64,000 nucleotides of DNA from positions 1 to 64,000 of the forward strand of contig JAFLTH010000001.1 in assembly GCA_022510525.1 (NCBI GenBank). Reading direction: 5' to 3'. A program made the position numbers and the translations under genes. This document shows positions 43,038 through 52,471 of the stretch, piece by piece. Under the pieces are notes generated by a model. It searched no databases. It worked only from the letters and a program-made list of their open reading frames with translations, and was not told the DNA's origin. Positions within the stretch are counted from its first letter, which is position 1. Each line of letters starts with the position of its first letter. Source of the stretch: Lachnospiraceae bacterium. Lineage in GTDB: Bacteria; Bacillota; Clostridia; Lachnospirales; Lachnospiraceae.

Positions 43038-44105
43038 TCATGGTATTTCCTCACAATATTCATAGAAAAGCCCGTTTTCCCGGATATCGCTGCTTATCGT
43101 TGAAATATACCTGCCGTTGTCCCTATTGACGTAACTTTCTATGTGATTAATAATACAAATGATATTACTGCATTTTATGTGCGTGTATTCCCTACCGAGT
43201 TCAAGGCTGTTGACATCCATCCAGCATGCGCCGGCGCATATATCCCGAACGGCGCATGCTGCACATCGTCTGCACGCTCCGCAAAAGGTCGGATTATGAT
43301 GACGCCTGGTACTATCACACTCTGAAATATGACCGATTTTATACTTCTGTTCAAAAACCGAATCTACGCAGGGGAAAATACTCCCATCAACATCAATTGT
43401 AAAGTGGGTTGAATTAGCACCGCACCGCACCTTTTCCTGTTTCAGATTCAGCGATAAATCGCGATATATTAGATTAAAAATTGGAAAAGACATGGCAACT
43501 CCTGCTTTTAAGCCGGAATACCAAAAATCAATCAATCTGCGCGTCTGTTCGTTATAGCGTTCGCTAAAGTCTATATAAGTATCCGGTGAATAATCCTTGT
43601 CGCAAGTTTGCCAGAAAATGCCGTCAAAACAGTTAATCAAACTGATAACAGAATAATCAACATATTCGATAGCGTCCGATATTGTCAATCTGGCGTATAT
43701 TTTTGTCATTTTTTTTATTTTCCTGACGTTGTCTATGATAGTTCTGTACGTTCCATGACCTCTGAATTTATCATTGGATACCTCATATCCATCGATGGAA
43801 ACCATAATCATATCAAATAGTGCAAGTTCCTCTAGAGACAGTCTGCTTAACAGAATACCGTTTGTCTGAATTCCGAATTTTATATTATCCGAATCGAAAA
43901 AACTTATTACATCTTTGATAAAGTCAATATTTAAAAGCGGCTCTCCACCGTAGAATACAATGCACTTTTCCCCTTCAAAATCCGATATGTATCGTTGTAA
44001 ATGGTAAAGGTTGTATTCCGCTTTTTGTTTTGATGTTTTATCCTGCGCACAGTATGCACAGCTTAAATTACATTCTCTTGTAGTATATAGGTCAAAATAA
44101 TACAT
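43038..44105 (-). CDS. Radical SAM/SPASM enzyme
   Basis: 355 residues. The CX3CX2C cluster motif is at Cys12-Cys16-Cys19 (RECNLSCAYC), followed by the SAM-binding GGEPLL. The C-terminal SPASM-type Cys set (CVDSV, CGACRRCAACAVRDICAGAC) binds auxiliary iron-sulfur clusters. Such enzymes modify peptides in RiPP pathways or act on small molecules. The start overlaps the preceding gene by 14 bases. No precursor peptide was seen next to it. Confidence 0.88.
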   Translation of the reverse strand: MYYFDLYTTRECNLSCAYCAQDKTSKQKAEYNLYHLQRYISDFEGEKCIVFYGGEPLLNIDFIKDVISFFDSDNIKFGIQTNGILLSRLSLEELALFDMIMVSIDGYEVSNDKFRGHGTYRTIIDNVRKIKKMTKIYARLTISDAIEYVDYSVISLINCFDGIFWQTCDKDYSPDTYIDFSERYNEQTRRLIDFWYSGLKAGVAMSFPIFNLIYRDLSLNLKQEKVRCGANSTHFTIDVDGSIFPCVDSVFEQKYKIGHISECDSTRRHHNPTFCGACRRCAACAVRDICAGACWMDVNSLELGREYTHIKCSNIICIINHIESYVNRDNGRYISTISSDIRENGLFYEYCEEIP

Positions 44106-45195
44106 GGTTGTTTTTTATCTCCTGTAGTTCCATTATTAGCCTGCCGTCCAACATATAATCTTTTTTCTCGATAAAAAAGCCCAGTGTTTTGAGATACTCT
44201 ATGATAGTATCACAATGCTCCTCGGCAATCTCTGTCATTGTATATACCTTTTTTTGTGTCAGTAAGTCGATTATGTGTATTGCTGACAGTACCCCGCAGA
44301 CAACCTGCCAGCTTGTACCGTTAACGCCGTATTTCTTATAACATTCCTGATGGTCTGCTCTATTGTAATAATAGTGAAACAGTTCGTCGGGTTGTTCTTC
44401 GTTATGAATCAATATTCCCACGCAATCTTCCCCAGTTATATCATGATAAACTGGAATATTTTTTATCGCCTTTTCCGCCGTTTTTTGTGAAGAACTAATA
44501 AAATAATCACTAATTCTTTTTGGCGGTGAATACAAAAACGCCGACAATAGACATTTTTCATTGCTCCGAACCATGGACACTATTTCTTCGTGTGGTACAA
44601 GATTAAACCTATCAGCTCTCGAACCAAAAGATTCCTTGAACGAAATCTGCTTTGCCGTTTTCTCTAATGGGACTATCTCTCTGTTATAATAAAAAGTGTT
44701 GTCAACGCAGAATTCGCTGTAAAGCGAAAACGGAGACCATGTGTTGAATATCTCTCCAGAACATTCCGCACTGTCTGTTTCCAGTTCAATAGCCGAATGA
44801 TAATAATCCGGCTTATACTTGCTGTATATAACTTCTATTATACCCGGATTCATGCCTGCTCCGATAATTGCTTTTACGTTCGGTTCGGAACTTTTAAAGA
44901 TTTCAAATGCCTCAAGCACATCTCTTACAGTTGTATTATCAACTTCCACTCCCGTATCGATATAATTTATACCACGCTCGCTGCACATCAATAATATTTC
45001 ATTTGAAGCGGCACCAGTTAAATTTATCAGGATATCCGGTAAACTATCGATTTTTACTGATTTTAGATATTCCTCAATCGAACAGTTAACCGCGCTATCA
45101 ATAAATTCAAATTCTAAATCCACGCGGTAGCTACTGGCTACATTTTGCAGCGCCTTCCCTATATTCCCATATCCTGCTACCAATATTTTCTTCAT
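44092..45195 (-). CDS. Saccharopine dehydrogenase-like NAD(P)-binding protein
   Basis: 367 residues. The N-terminal Rossmann motif KKILVAGYGNIGKALQ, then LINLTGAASNEILLMCSERG and YIDTGVEVDNT, and AIIGAGMNPGIIEVIYSKY, match the saccharopine dehydrogenase/homospermidine synthase-like fold. It would oxidise or reduce an amine, or condense an amino acid. It lies between two radical SAM genes in one transcription unit, so it probably shares their substrate. Confidence 0.7.
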   Translation of the reverse strand: MKKILVAGYGNIGKALQNVASSYRVDLEFEFIDSAVNCSIEEYLKSVKIDSLPDILINLTGAASNEILLMCSERGINYIDTGVEVDNTTVRDVLEAFEIFKSSEPNVKAIIGAGMNPGIIEVIYSKYKPDYYHSAIELETDSAECSGEIFNTWSPFSLYSEFCVDNTFYYNREIVPLEKTAKQISFKESFGSRADRFNLVPHEEIVSMVRSNEKCLLSAFLYSPPKRISDYFISSSQKTAEKAIKNIPVYHDITGEDCVGILIHNEEQPDELFHYYYNRADHQECYKKYGVNGTSWQVVCGVLSAIHIIDLLTQKKVYTMTEIAEEHCDTIIEYLKTLGFFIEKKDYMLDGRLIMELQEIKNNHVLF

Positions 45196-45206
45196 ACCGC
45201 TCTCCC

Positions 45207-46361
45207 TTAAAATACATACTCTGTAGATTCATTGACAGCAAAATTGACCGAATACACAGTTTTCATGTAGTTTCTGAAATCATAGAAATAGGCTCCTGTT
45301 TTATCGTAGCCTCTGTCGTTCATCATGTCACTCGGGATAATATAGGTGAATCCTTTTTTATATTCATTTTCTTTGAAATGTTCCTTGATATCGCTAAAAA
45401 CAAGCAGACCTGCGCTTGTAATACTTCCTCCGTATCCCCTGTTTTCTACGCAAATCGTTTTTATATCCTTATGATGCTTCAAAAAGTAGCTGTGTGTAGA
45501 TTTGGTGCAAACAACAATAAAATCATCAAATCGTTTTTTTAGCTGCTCCAAATTCTGGTCTATTACGCGGCAGTGCTCCTTGTATAAAACGCTCTTCATA
45601 TCCGTTTCATTATCCAGATACTGAACTTCGTTATAGAAATCATCATTATGAAGTTCATATATTTTTTCAAGAGCGTCATAATGAGTGGCTTGGCACTTGA
45701 CGGCAAAATCTCTGCTAAACTTATTGGAAAAATTTGTATGATGAATTTTATATATGCACATGTTCCCCCTGTTTTTATAGCCCTTCAGTGTTTCCACGTC
45801 GTCGCAGAGCATAGAGATATCACCGAAATATTTCAGATAGCTGAAGCTGATAGGCATCTCCTCTAAAAAGGTTCTGACACGTTCCACATTATTAATGCTC
45901 ATTATCTTATTTCTGAAATCACTGTTGAAGGTGTTTACAGAGAGACAAATTTTTAAGTTGTTAATCTTTTTTAATTCTTCAATCATTTCATCGGTGGCAT
46001 AAACAGCGGAGGTATCAAAGTGTATAGTTGCATCGGGATACCTTTCGTTTATTCTCTTTAAAAAATAAACAAAGTCCGGATGCGCCATTGGCTCGTTCCA
46101 ATACATGCCGAATCCGCCGCCGATGATTATTTCAGGGCATTTAAACGGATTGACAAAATCAAGAGCATCTTCAAATTCATCTCTGGATATAAAAGGGATT
46201 TTCATTAATGAATCCGGGAAATCGTTATTATTGAAACAAAATTTGCAGCCAATCCGGCATACAGAACCAAGTTCAATCGTATAGGGATCAATACCCTCAG
46301 ATGCAGCGTTTAATAAAAATCTTTTATATTGTGACATATTTAGATTTTTTTTACGTTCCAT
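45207..46361 (-). CDS. Radical SAM enzyme
   Basis: 384 residues from ATG 46361 (GAGAGGAAAAGC upstream); the longer frame to 46427 has no such site. CX3CX2C at Cys35-Cys39-Cys42 (CRIGCKFCFNN), then a GGGFGMYWNEP SAM-binding region and an HFDTSAVYATDEM strand. No SPASM-type C-terminal Cys set is obvious. It is first of the three-gene minus-strand unit. Its substrate is unknown. Confidence 0.82.
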   Translation of the reverse strand: MERKKNLNMSQYKRFLLNAASEGIDPYTIELGSVCRIGCKFCFNNNDFPDSLMKIPFISRDEFEDALDFVNPFKCPEIIIGGGFGMYWNEPMAHPDFVYFLKRINERYPDATIHFDTSAVYATDEMIEELKKINNLKICLSVNTFNSDFRNKIMSINNVERVRTFLEEMPISFSYLKYFGDISMLCDDVETLKGYKNRGNMCIYKIHHTNFSNKFSRDFAVKCQATHYDALEKIYELHNDDFYNEVQYLDNETDMKSVLYKEHCRVIDQNLEQLKKRFDDFIVVCTKSTHSYFLKHHKDIKTICVENRGYGGSITSAGLLVFSDIKEHFKENEYKKGFTYIIPSDMMNDRGYDKTGAYFYDFRNYMKTVYSVNFAVNESTEYVF

Positions 46362-46612
46362 TGCTTTTCCTCTCATTGATAAATAGTACGTGTGTAATTC
46401 ACATTGCTTATGCTGTAGTTTTAACAATTTATGTGAATTATATCGATAATTGTCTGAACTAGCAATAATGTGGTCTATATTGGATAAAAATTGGGTAAAA
46501 ATAGTATAAAATCCGTACTAGAGTTTCATTCCCACAAAATTGAGGTATACTTGACCTTGAAAATTATAGAGGGGTTCCAAAACTATGATTAAAAGGCTAC
46601 AGCTCCTTTGTT
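46362..46612. promoter_or_regulatory. Upstream region of the radical SAM trio
   Basis: A/T-rich. ATTGGATAAAAATTGGGTAAAAATAG near 46477-46502 contains a loose direct repeat (GGATAAAAATTG/GGGTAAAAATAG), recalling the repeats at 37540-37571 in composition only. No small ORF with a convincing ribosome binding site was found. Confidence 0.3.
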
Positions 46613-47572
46613 TTAAAATGAGATAGAATGCCGTATCGCCGTCAGATGACCGTCTTCCTCTGTTCTGCAGGAATAAATAGCGTCAAGTGGCGGGTAGGAT
46701 ACTAACAGGCTGTCCGGACAAAAATATACGGAAAAACTTTGCAACAGCGGTTCTTCCTGCATATGTGAGTACAGTGTCAGCGCCATTGACAGATTTTCCA
46801 CCAGGAAGATAACAAAAGGCACAGGGTACTCGTCAGAATGTCTCTGCAGCCAGATGCGAAGCATTTTAAGCCGGGTAAGATTGTTTTTTGTCCAGTTCCC
46901 GTACTCTCTGCAGGAAAACACAAAAAGCCAGATATATTCTTTCCCCTCGAAAACTGGATGCGTTGCACTGCAGCATAAAACAGAATCAATGGTAAACGGT
47001 GTAGAACCTATTTTGGTGCCTTTTATATACTGCAATGAGTCAACACGTGTACTATAATGCTGCTGGAACCGTATCAGGAACTGATTTAGCGATGCAAGCT
47101 CCAGTTTACGGACTGCAGAAATAGCGGCAGTGGCCGCCTGATGGAGGTTCGGGGTAATGGATGCCATATATGTATGTGCCGCCTGGGATAAACAGTATAG
47201 ACGCAGTGGTGAGGTTGTGGCGTCCGTTCCTTCGACTTGTTTTGCAGAGTCAGCGAAGGCATAGCGGAGGATAATCCCTGCTTTCTTTAGTTTATTCAGG
47301 TTGCTTAGGTAGGATGGCTTCTGATATCCCTGATGCAGTGTGTAGTTAAGCAAAAAGGCTATGTTACCGCTGTTTGTGTATGGATAGCGGGCCAGTATCT
47401 TCATGATTTCAATGTCGATAAGATTGATAATCCGCTTCTGTAGCAGAAGCTCTATCTCAGAATGGCTGCAGTTTTTATTACTGTTTTCAAGCACAAGCTC
47501 CCATCCGACTTCCATATGGAAAGGGGTCTTGGCGACAAAAGATTCTATATCCGATGTTTCTTTATGATCCAT
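46613..47572 (-). CDS. Winged-helix protein, replication-relaxation-like
   Basis: 319 residues. The first 110 residues look like a winged-helix domain (IMKILARYPYTNSGNIAFLL, LSNLNKLKKAGIILRY), as in the replication-relaxation family encoded beside coupling proteins on Firmicute mobile elements. A C-terminal region of unknown role follows. It lies 16 bases after the coupling-protein gene and is co-transcribed with it. It may regulate transfer. Confidence 0.6.
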   Translation of the reverse strand: MDHKETSDIESFVAKTPFHMEVGWELVLENSNKNCSHSEIELLLQKRIINLIDIEIMKILARYPYTNSGNIAFLLNYTLHQGYQKPSYLSNLNKLKKAGIILRYAFADSAKQVEGTDATTSPLRLYCLSQAAHTYMASITPNLHQAATAAISAVRKLELASLNQFLIRFQQHYSTRVDSLQYIKGTKIGSTPFTIDSVLCCSATHPVFEGKEYIWLFVFSCREYGNWTKNNLTRLKMLRIWLQRHSDEYPVPFVIFLVENLSMALTLYSHMQEEPLLQSFSVYFCPDSLLVSYPPLDAIYSCRTEEDGHLTAIRHSISF

Positions 47573-47588
47573 AAGTCCTCCTCATATT

Positions 47589-50009
47589 TTATAAGATATC
47601 ATCAATATTCTCGCTGCCATCAGGCAGGGTATTTGCAATCATCTGATCGGTGATATCTGAATCGTCCGATACAGTTGATGCACTTTGAAAATAGCTTAGT
47701 GGCGTCCCGGGAAGGAAGCTGAAGCCTGTTTCCATTTCAATATCGGAGAGAATATCGTCTTGGATGTCTAAATTGTCCGGAATAGGGCTGTCAGCATTGA
47801 CAGTGACCGGATAAAAGAAAATGTCACTCCGTTTTATGTTCTCCCAGTCTTCTGGCTTTAAGAACTCCACAATCCCCTGCAAAGCGGGAAGGGGTCGTCC
47901 GTTTCTGGTCGTAAAGAAGGTCACTTCCTGAAAGTCCTTCATTCGGATGTCGATTTCTTCAAGGAAATTCTTCTGTGTTGTCATTTCCCTGCTTGAAAAT
48001 GAATAGTGCGGGGAACTGTCAGTGATAGCGGTTTCCGTCGTTGACCGCTGTACTTCAGTCACATCATGTACACCCGCCAGGGCAGAAAAAATCTCCATAT
48101 CGGAAAGGGAGGAACGCCCGAACACAATGATATGCGCGCATCCCAGAATGACACCTTTTAAATACTTGGTAATCTCGTTTTTTTCCATCTGATCCAGTGT
48201 CTGTATTGCTACAGTCATCGCAACCCGGAACTTGCGGAATAGCGAGAAGTTCTTTTCGAGAGAAGGGTGGATCAGTACGGGAAGTTCGTCTACATAGAAA
48301 AAGTGCGGAATGCGGGTAAATTCTGTTCCCGGTCGTGATAATACGGCATTATTAAATGAAAGAAGAAAGAATAAACCGAAAGCTACGGCATCCGTGTCGC
48401 CGCTGGCGAGATTGTAGTTACATACAGTGACCTCTCCGTTTGCCAATGCACGGTCGAAATCAATACTGTTCTGTGAGCAGAAAATCTCCCTGTTGGCAGG
48501 CATCAGCAGGAACTCATTGATAATGTTGCGTGTGCCTCGGCTCTGGTCCTCCATCTTATCCCTGCCTTTTCCGAGCAGGTCTTCACGTATGTACTGGATG
48601 ATAAAGGCGTACTGCTTTGTACTTCGGTCCAGGTCCTCCAGTTTATCAACGTATTCTATTAGCAGATCAAAGTTGTTGATGATTGCCTGTAAGTCCGTAG
48701 GTGTGGCCTGCCTCTTGCGTAATATAGGTACGGTTGCCATTACCAGAATAGCGAGGTTGGCAATCATCTGGCGGTTTAAGCCGGTAAAATAGGAGTCTGC
48801 TTTTCCCTTTAGATCCGTTATTGCCTGCATGACATCGGAGAAGATGACGGCTCTCTTTACGATCATCTGGTTTTTTGCATCTTCTTCCATATGGGTAGGG
48901 ATATAAAACGGGTTTAGTCCGATTGTGTTCTTTTTGTGCTTTCCGTCTGCATCACGTACGGCATCTATCCGATTGTATGGGATGTCCCGTGCGTCACACA
49001 GACGGCATACATCATCCGTCAGTGAATCGTCCGGAGCAAGCACGGTAAGACCGCATATGGGATAGTTAAGGCGGATATCTTCCAGCTTCTTTTGTATCTC
49101 CTGAAGCTTGTGGTCGATTTCATAAGGCGATATGTCTTCCGGCTGTTTGACGATAGGGATGCAGTCATTGACGGAAAAGCTCCGTGTATTGGCTGGAGGG
49201 GAGTATGTGATAAGACCGGCGGCCTCCAGCTGCTTTACATGGAATTTCTGCACATCCTCTGCCTTGCAGCGCATATTTAAGTCGTCACGGATAGCGGGCA
49301 GGATGGTGGAAGATGTTTTTCCGGTGCCGGAAGTCCCGTCGATCAGCGTGTGCAGGAAGCGGTCCTTTGCATATACAGTAATGTTTTTACCTGTATTGAT
49401 GTCCCGCACGATATTCATGTTATAAGCAATCTCGTTCTTTTTCTTCGCTTCCGGCTCTATGAAATGTGTTATCTTGTAAGCTAGTACCTTTTTGCGGCAC
49501 GCCGGGTCCCGGAGGGCAAAAAAGACTCCCTTTGATAATAGAAATCCTATAGGGATAAGGGGAAGCTGCGTTGCAATTCGGCCTAGTAGCAGCACCATGT
49601 TCTTTGTAAAAGCCTCGTCCACGGGAAGCCGGAGGATTGCAGGCAGGAAAACACGGGACAGTCCGCAGTAAATCAGCGACAGCAGGATCAGGAAAGCGGA
49701 GGATAGTACGCTCCCCAGGCATAGCAGCTTTATTTGGTGGAAATTGTAAAAAGAGTACTTTGTTCCATAGAGATAAAGCAGTATCGGGGCGGTCAGCCAG
49801 AATACGAGGTATACCGGGTTTAAGGGGATAAAGCTGTAATCCAGCCGATAAAGGGAAAACAGGAACTTGATGGTAAAGTGCAGCATATGCAGGAATAAGG
49901 CTATGTATCCGGCATTAACGGGCAGAATGGCGCGGTTTCCCTTTATATTTGCGGCAGCCTCCTCCCTGATGCTGTTGAAAAAACTTGTTAGGGAGTGTAT
50001 TTTACTCAA
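47589..50009 (-). CDS. VirD4/TraG-type coupling ATPase (conjugation)
   Basis: 806 residues. Four N-terminal membrane segments (within residues about 30-175), Walker A LIDGTSGTGKTSSTILPAI at about residue 226, Walker B FFYVDELPVLIHP at about 570 and the following ATP-binding region (KGVILGCAHIIVFGRSSLSD). These are the hallmarks of type IV coupling proteins that drive DNA to the transfer channel. It overlaps the preceding winged-helix gene by 4 bases. It is the only clear conjugation protein in the window; no relaxase is present. Confidence 0.85.
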   Translation of the reverse strand: MSKIHSLTSFFNSIREEAAANIKGNRAILPVNAGYIALFLHMLHFTIKFLFSLYRLDYSFIPLNPVYLVFWLTAPILLYLYGTKYSFYNFHQIKLLCLGSVLSSAFLILLSLIYCGLSRVFLPAILRLPVDEAFTKNMVLLLGRIATQLPLIPIGFLLSKGVFFALRDPACRKKVLAYKITHFIEPEAKKKNEIAYNMNIVRDINTGKNITVYAKDRFLHTLIDGTSGTGKTSSTILPAIRDDLNMRCKAEDVQKFHVKQLEAAGLITYSPPANTRSFSVNDCIPIVKQPEDISPYEIDHKLQEIQKKLEDIRLNYPICGLTVLAPDDSLTDDVCRLCDARDIPYNRIDAVRDADGKHKKNTIGLNPFYIPTHMEEDAKNQMIVKRAVIFSDVMQAITDLKGKADSYFTGLNRQMIANLAILVMATVPILRKRQATPTDLQAIINNFDLLIEYVDKLEDLDRSTKQYAFIIQYIREDLLGKGRDKMEDQSRGTRNIINEFLLMPANREIFCSQNSIDFDRALANGEVTVCNYNLASGDTDAVAFGLFFLLSFNNAVLSRPGTEFTRIPHFFYVDELPVLIHPSLEKNFSLFRKFRVAMTVAIQTLDQMEKNEITKYLKGVILGCAHIIVFGRSSLSDMEIFSALAGVHDVTEVQRSTTETAITDSSPHYSFSSREMTTQKNFLEEIDIRMKDFQEVTFFTTRNGRPLPALQGIVEFLKPEDWENIKRSDIFFYPVTVNADSPIPDNLDIQDDILSDIEMETGFSFLPGTPLSYFQSASTVSDDSDITDQMIANTLPDGSENIDDIL

Positions 50010-51604
50010 TAAAGCTCACTCCTTTCTGTGATGGATAGCTGCCCGGTAAAGTCGTCAAAATCAATCATGGCAGGCAGCCAGAGTTTTTCCTTTTTAAAAT
50101 AGGCATTCTGCAGGGCAGGCGTTTGGTACAGGTCTGCCTTTTTGTCCAAGAAACAGATATGCACACAGGCATTTTCCGGTTTCTGCAGGATATTGGACAG
50201 CTCAGACATAAACTGGACTGCATCTTTCCGGTCTGAAACCAGCAATATGAACAGGCAGTCTCGTTCTTTCCGATGCTTCCGCAAAAAAAAGCGGACGCGT
50301 TCGCGTCCACCAAGATCATGTACAATATCCTCGAATATAATCACGGATTGGGAAGAATCCTTATTTTCAAAAGTGTTATAAAAAAAGAACTGAAGTTCTC
50401 CCATATCGGAAAGAGACTGGGAGGGGTGATATTCCCATGCATCCAGGTTCTGCAGTCCAATATGGAACAAGATTTGCGGAAACCATTGCTGCAGGTGATA
50501 TTCTTTCTGGAAAAGAAAAGGAATGTTGTCTGCCAGTCTATGGTTAGGAATGACATACAGACGCATACCTTGGCGGATACGGTGCTGTAATGTGGCATAG
50601 CTGCGGTTATCCAATATGCTGTAAAATTTCTGCTTCAGACGTTTCAGAAAAAGCGCATCCTGATTGGAAGCACGCTCGTCCTGAAGGGATGTATCATACA
50701 GGAATTCTTTTTTCATCAGGATGGCATCATTTAACGAGATATCGGGATACTGCCTGCATAAATTCCTTAAAATCGTTTTGTCGTTTCCCGACAGCAGAGA
50801 TAAATAAGGAGAGCTGCCGTTCTCAACAATGTCGAAAAATGACGAAAAGTGCAGAGGTTTCCCCTGTTCCTTCTCCAGAGTCTGCCATATGCGGATTGTC
50901 TTTAACATAATCCGGTATACGGAATAGGGTGGCTTCTTTATCGGTGGTGATTTAATTTCTGTATTTAAAGTGAAAACAAGGGTATTTTCCATTGCATTCA
51001 TGCCAAGGAACAAGTCTGAGTCCATATATTGAGACAGCTTGTTTTCCAATGCGGCATCCCCTTGTGTACGGTTATCCAGCTCTATATAGTAATTGCCGTA
51101 TCCCGTTTCCAGAAGCCCGTCACAGCGGGGTGTCTGCTGTCTGTCCGGTGCAGCCTGATAGCGGGCTTCCAACTGCCAAATGGGAAGATGCTCAAGGCAT
51201 GGGCAGGAAAGATACGCAAAATATATATCGTTGGTGTGGATGCGGTGTGGGAGCTGCTGCTGGCTTGTCGGGGGTCTGCGCTCAAGGTCGATCTGCTTTG
51301 CACATAGAAAAGTGCTGTCAAAAACCTTTTCAAGACGCGTTTTCCCTTTTGCGGTCAAGAGGAAATATCTTATACGGTTAGTGTTTGGCAGGGTTTTGCC
51401 TGTTATAAGCCCCTGCTCTATAAGTTTTTTCAGGCTCAGGCGTCCGCCTGTGGAAGAAATGCCGTGAAGCCCGGTAGCTGCCAACTGCTGATAGGTCAGT
51501 GTGTTTGCCTGCGCAAGAATAAAGAGGTCACAGTCGCTTTTTGTCAGGGAGAGCAGCCGGGCTTCCTTAATCAGCGTGTCCCTGAAATTTAGTGTGTTTT
51601 GCAT
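50006..51604 (-). CDS. Winged-helix replication-relaxation-type protein
   Basis: 532 residues. The N-terminal winged helix (LSLTKSDCDLFILAQANTLT, YQQLAATG, GGRLSLKKLIEQGLITGK) is followed by a nuclease-like or unknown middle region (ELEARYQAAPDRQQTPRCDG, YYIELDNRTQGD). The E-L-D-N-R-T pattern resembles the replication-relaxation domain. It is first in the transfer operon and shares the conserved leader RNA. Confidence 0.65.
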   Translation of the reverse strand: MQNTLNFRDTLIKEARLLSLTKSDCDLFILAQANTLTYQQLAATGLHGISSTGGRLSLKKLIEQGLITGKTLPNTNRIRYFLLTAKGKTRLEKVFDSTFLCAKQIDLERRPPTSQQQLPHRIHTNDIYFAYLSCPCLEHLPIWQLEARYQAAPDRQQTPRCDGLLETGYGNYYIELDNRTQGDAALENKLSQYMDSDLFLGMNAMENTLVFTLNTEIKSPPIKKPPYSVYRIMLKTIRIWQTLEKEQGKPLHFSSFFDIVENGSSPYLSLLSGNDKTILRNLCRQYPDISLNDAILMKKEFLYDTSLQDERASNQDALFLKRLKQKFYSILDNRSYATLQHRIRQGMRLYVIPNHRLADNIPFLFQKEYHLQQWFPQILFHIGLQNLDAWEYHPSQSLSDMGELQFFFYNTFENKDSSQSVIIFEDIVHDLGGRERVRFFLRKHRKERDCLFILLVSDRKDAVQFMSELSNILQKPENACVHICFLDKKADLYQTPALQNAYFKKEKLWLPAMIDFDDFTGQLSITERSELY

Positions 51605-51636
51605 TATTTTGTTGCTCCTTTCTCTTGAAAATAAAA

Positions 51637-51722
51637 AAGCCGCAGAATCTGCAGCTTAAGTAACCTGTCGCCAGGGATTTAGTCTATTTTTGATCCAAAA
51701 GGAGCTCATACATAATAAAAAC
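51637..51722 (-). ncRNA. Leader RNA with GNRA hairpin and terminator, transfer operon
   Basis: About 47 nt after the inferred start comes CCUG-GCGA-CAGG (51664-51675), a GNRA-capped hairpin, followed by UUA. The terminator AAGCTGCAG/CTGCGGCTT plus TTTTTT (51632-51657) comes next, then GAAAGGAGC and ATG. A nine-codon frame (ATGTATGAGC..TAG) lies before the hairpin. Confidence 0.6.
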
Positions 51723-51728
51723 AATAGA

Positions 51729-51758
51729 ATTGTAGCATAAGAAAGTTATAGTTGGCAA
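51729..51758 (-). promoter_or_regulatory. Promoter of the transfer operon
   Basis: Minus strand TTGCCA (51753-51758), 18-bp spacer, TACAAT (51729-51734). Confidence 0.65.
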
Positions 51759-51883
51759 GATATTAATTTTTCTTGAAGACTGATTTATACTGAGTATTTG
51801 GTTCAAATTTTTGGCGGAGATGTTCTATATCCATCTGTTCTACAAAAAATGCTTTGTCGAATAATATGGAAATGCACGAATGG

Positions 51884-51950
51884 TATTCCGTATTTGAAAT
51901 TCATGCGTGTTTTCTTCATACGCGAATTTAGGGTAGAGGCATACGGAATA
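51884..51950. ncRNA. Two-stem inverted-repeat structure
   Basis: TATTCCGTAT (51884-51893) and ATACGGAATA (51941-51950) close a nested stem (AAATTCATGCGT/ACGCGAATTT). Five T follow on the plus strand. It may be a small RNA or terminator in the gap between transfer and RiPP genes. Confidence 0.4.
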
Positions 51951-51958
51951 TTTTTATG

Positions 51959-52471
51959 TTAATCGCATATGGGATAAGAAAATTTCCCGATTCAATAGGA
52001 AAATAGAAATCTTGCTGCAATAAGAACACATACGAAAGAATATGTCCTTAAATAACACATTTTTTAAATACTTGTGTTAGAAGGAAAGGCGAAAAGAAAA
52101 TATTCACAGCATATGCTACAAGAGACGTCTGAAAGAATAGATAAACTACTGTGATATCTAATAAGCAAAGGGGTATAAGAGTATATGTGATCTATTTAGA
52201 AATGGGAAATCTGACATATAAACTCGGAATTATTGCATCTGGAAAAATAACCTTAATAAAAAGTGTACAGTATATGAAAACAGAACAGGAAAGAGAAGAA
52301 GAGATTTTAAAGAATTAATAAATTGTTTGGTCTAATGGATGAATGATGGATGGCTAGATAGTAAGTTGCTATGCATCCATTCTGTTACTGTACTTATTGT
52401 TATTTTTGTCGGGGTATACTCCACCAAAATATACAAATAGAGAATAATGAGTTAATGAGGAGGTTATATCA
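51959..52471 (+). other. Upstream region of the RiPP cluster
   Basis: It holds a possible small frame at 52187-52318, a 7-bp inverted repeat (ATGGATG/CATCCAT, 52346-52380) and a promoter-like TTATTG-N15-TATACT (52394-52420) ahead of the first radical SAM gene. Confidence 0.45.
52187..52318 (+). CDS. Possible small protein, 43 residues
   Basis: GTG start, no strong ribosome binding site (AGAG nearby). The composition is protein-like: hydrophobic middle (YKLGIIASGKITLIKS) and charged helical end (TEQEREEEILKN). It could be a small regulator of the RiPP cluster or chance. Confidence 0.25.
   Translation: MIYLEMGNLTYKLGIIASGKITLIKSVQYMKTEQEREEEILKN

Noticed and set aside
43020-43110. Plus-strand ATG with GGAGG giving a 29-residue Cys-containing peptide, a tempting RiPP precursor for the radical SAM trio
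   Set aside because: It lies antisense to the conserved C-terminal codons of the radical SAM gene, so it is probably a shadow.
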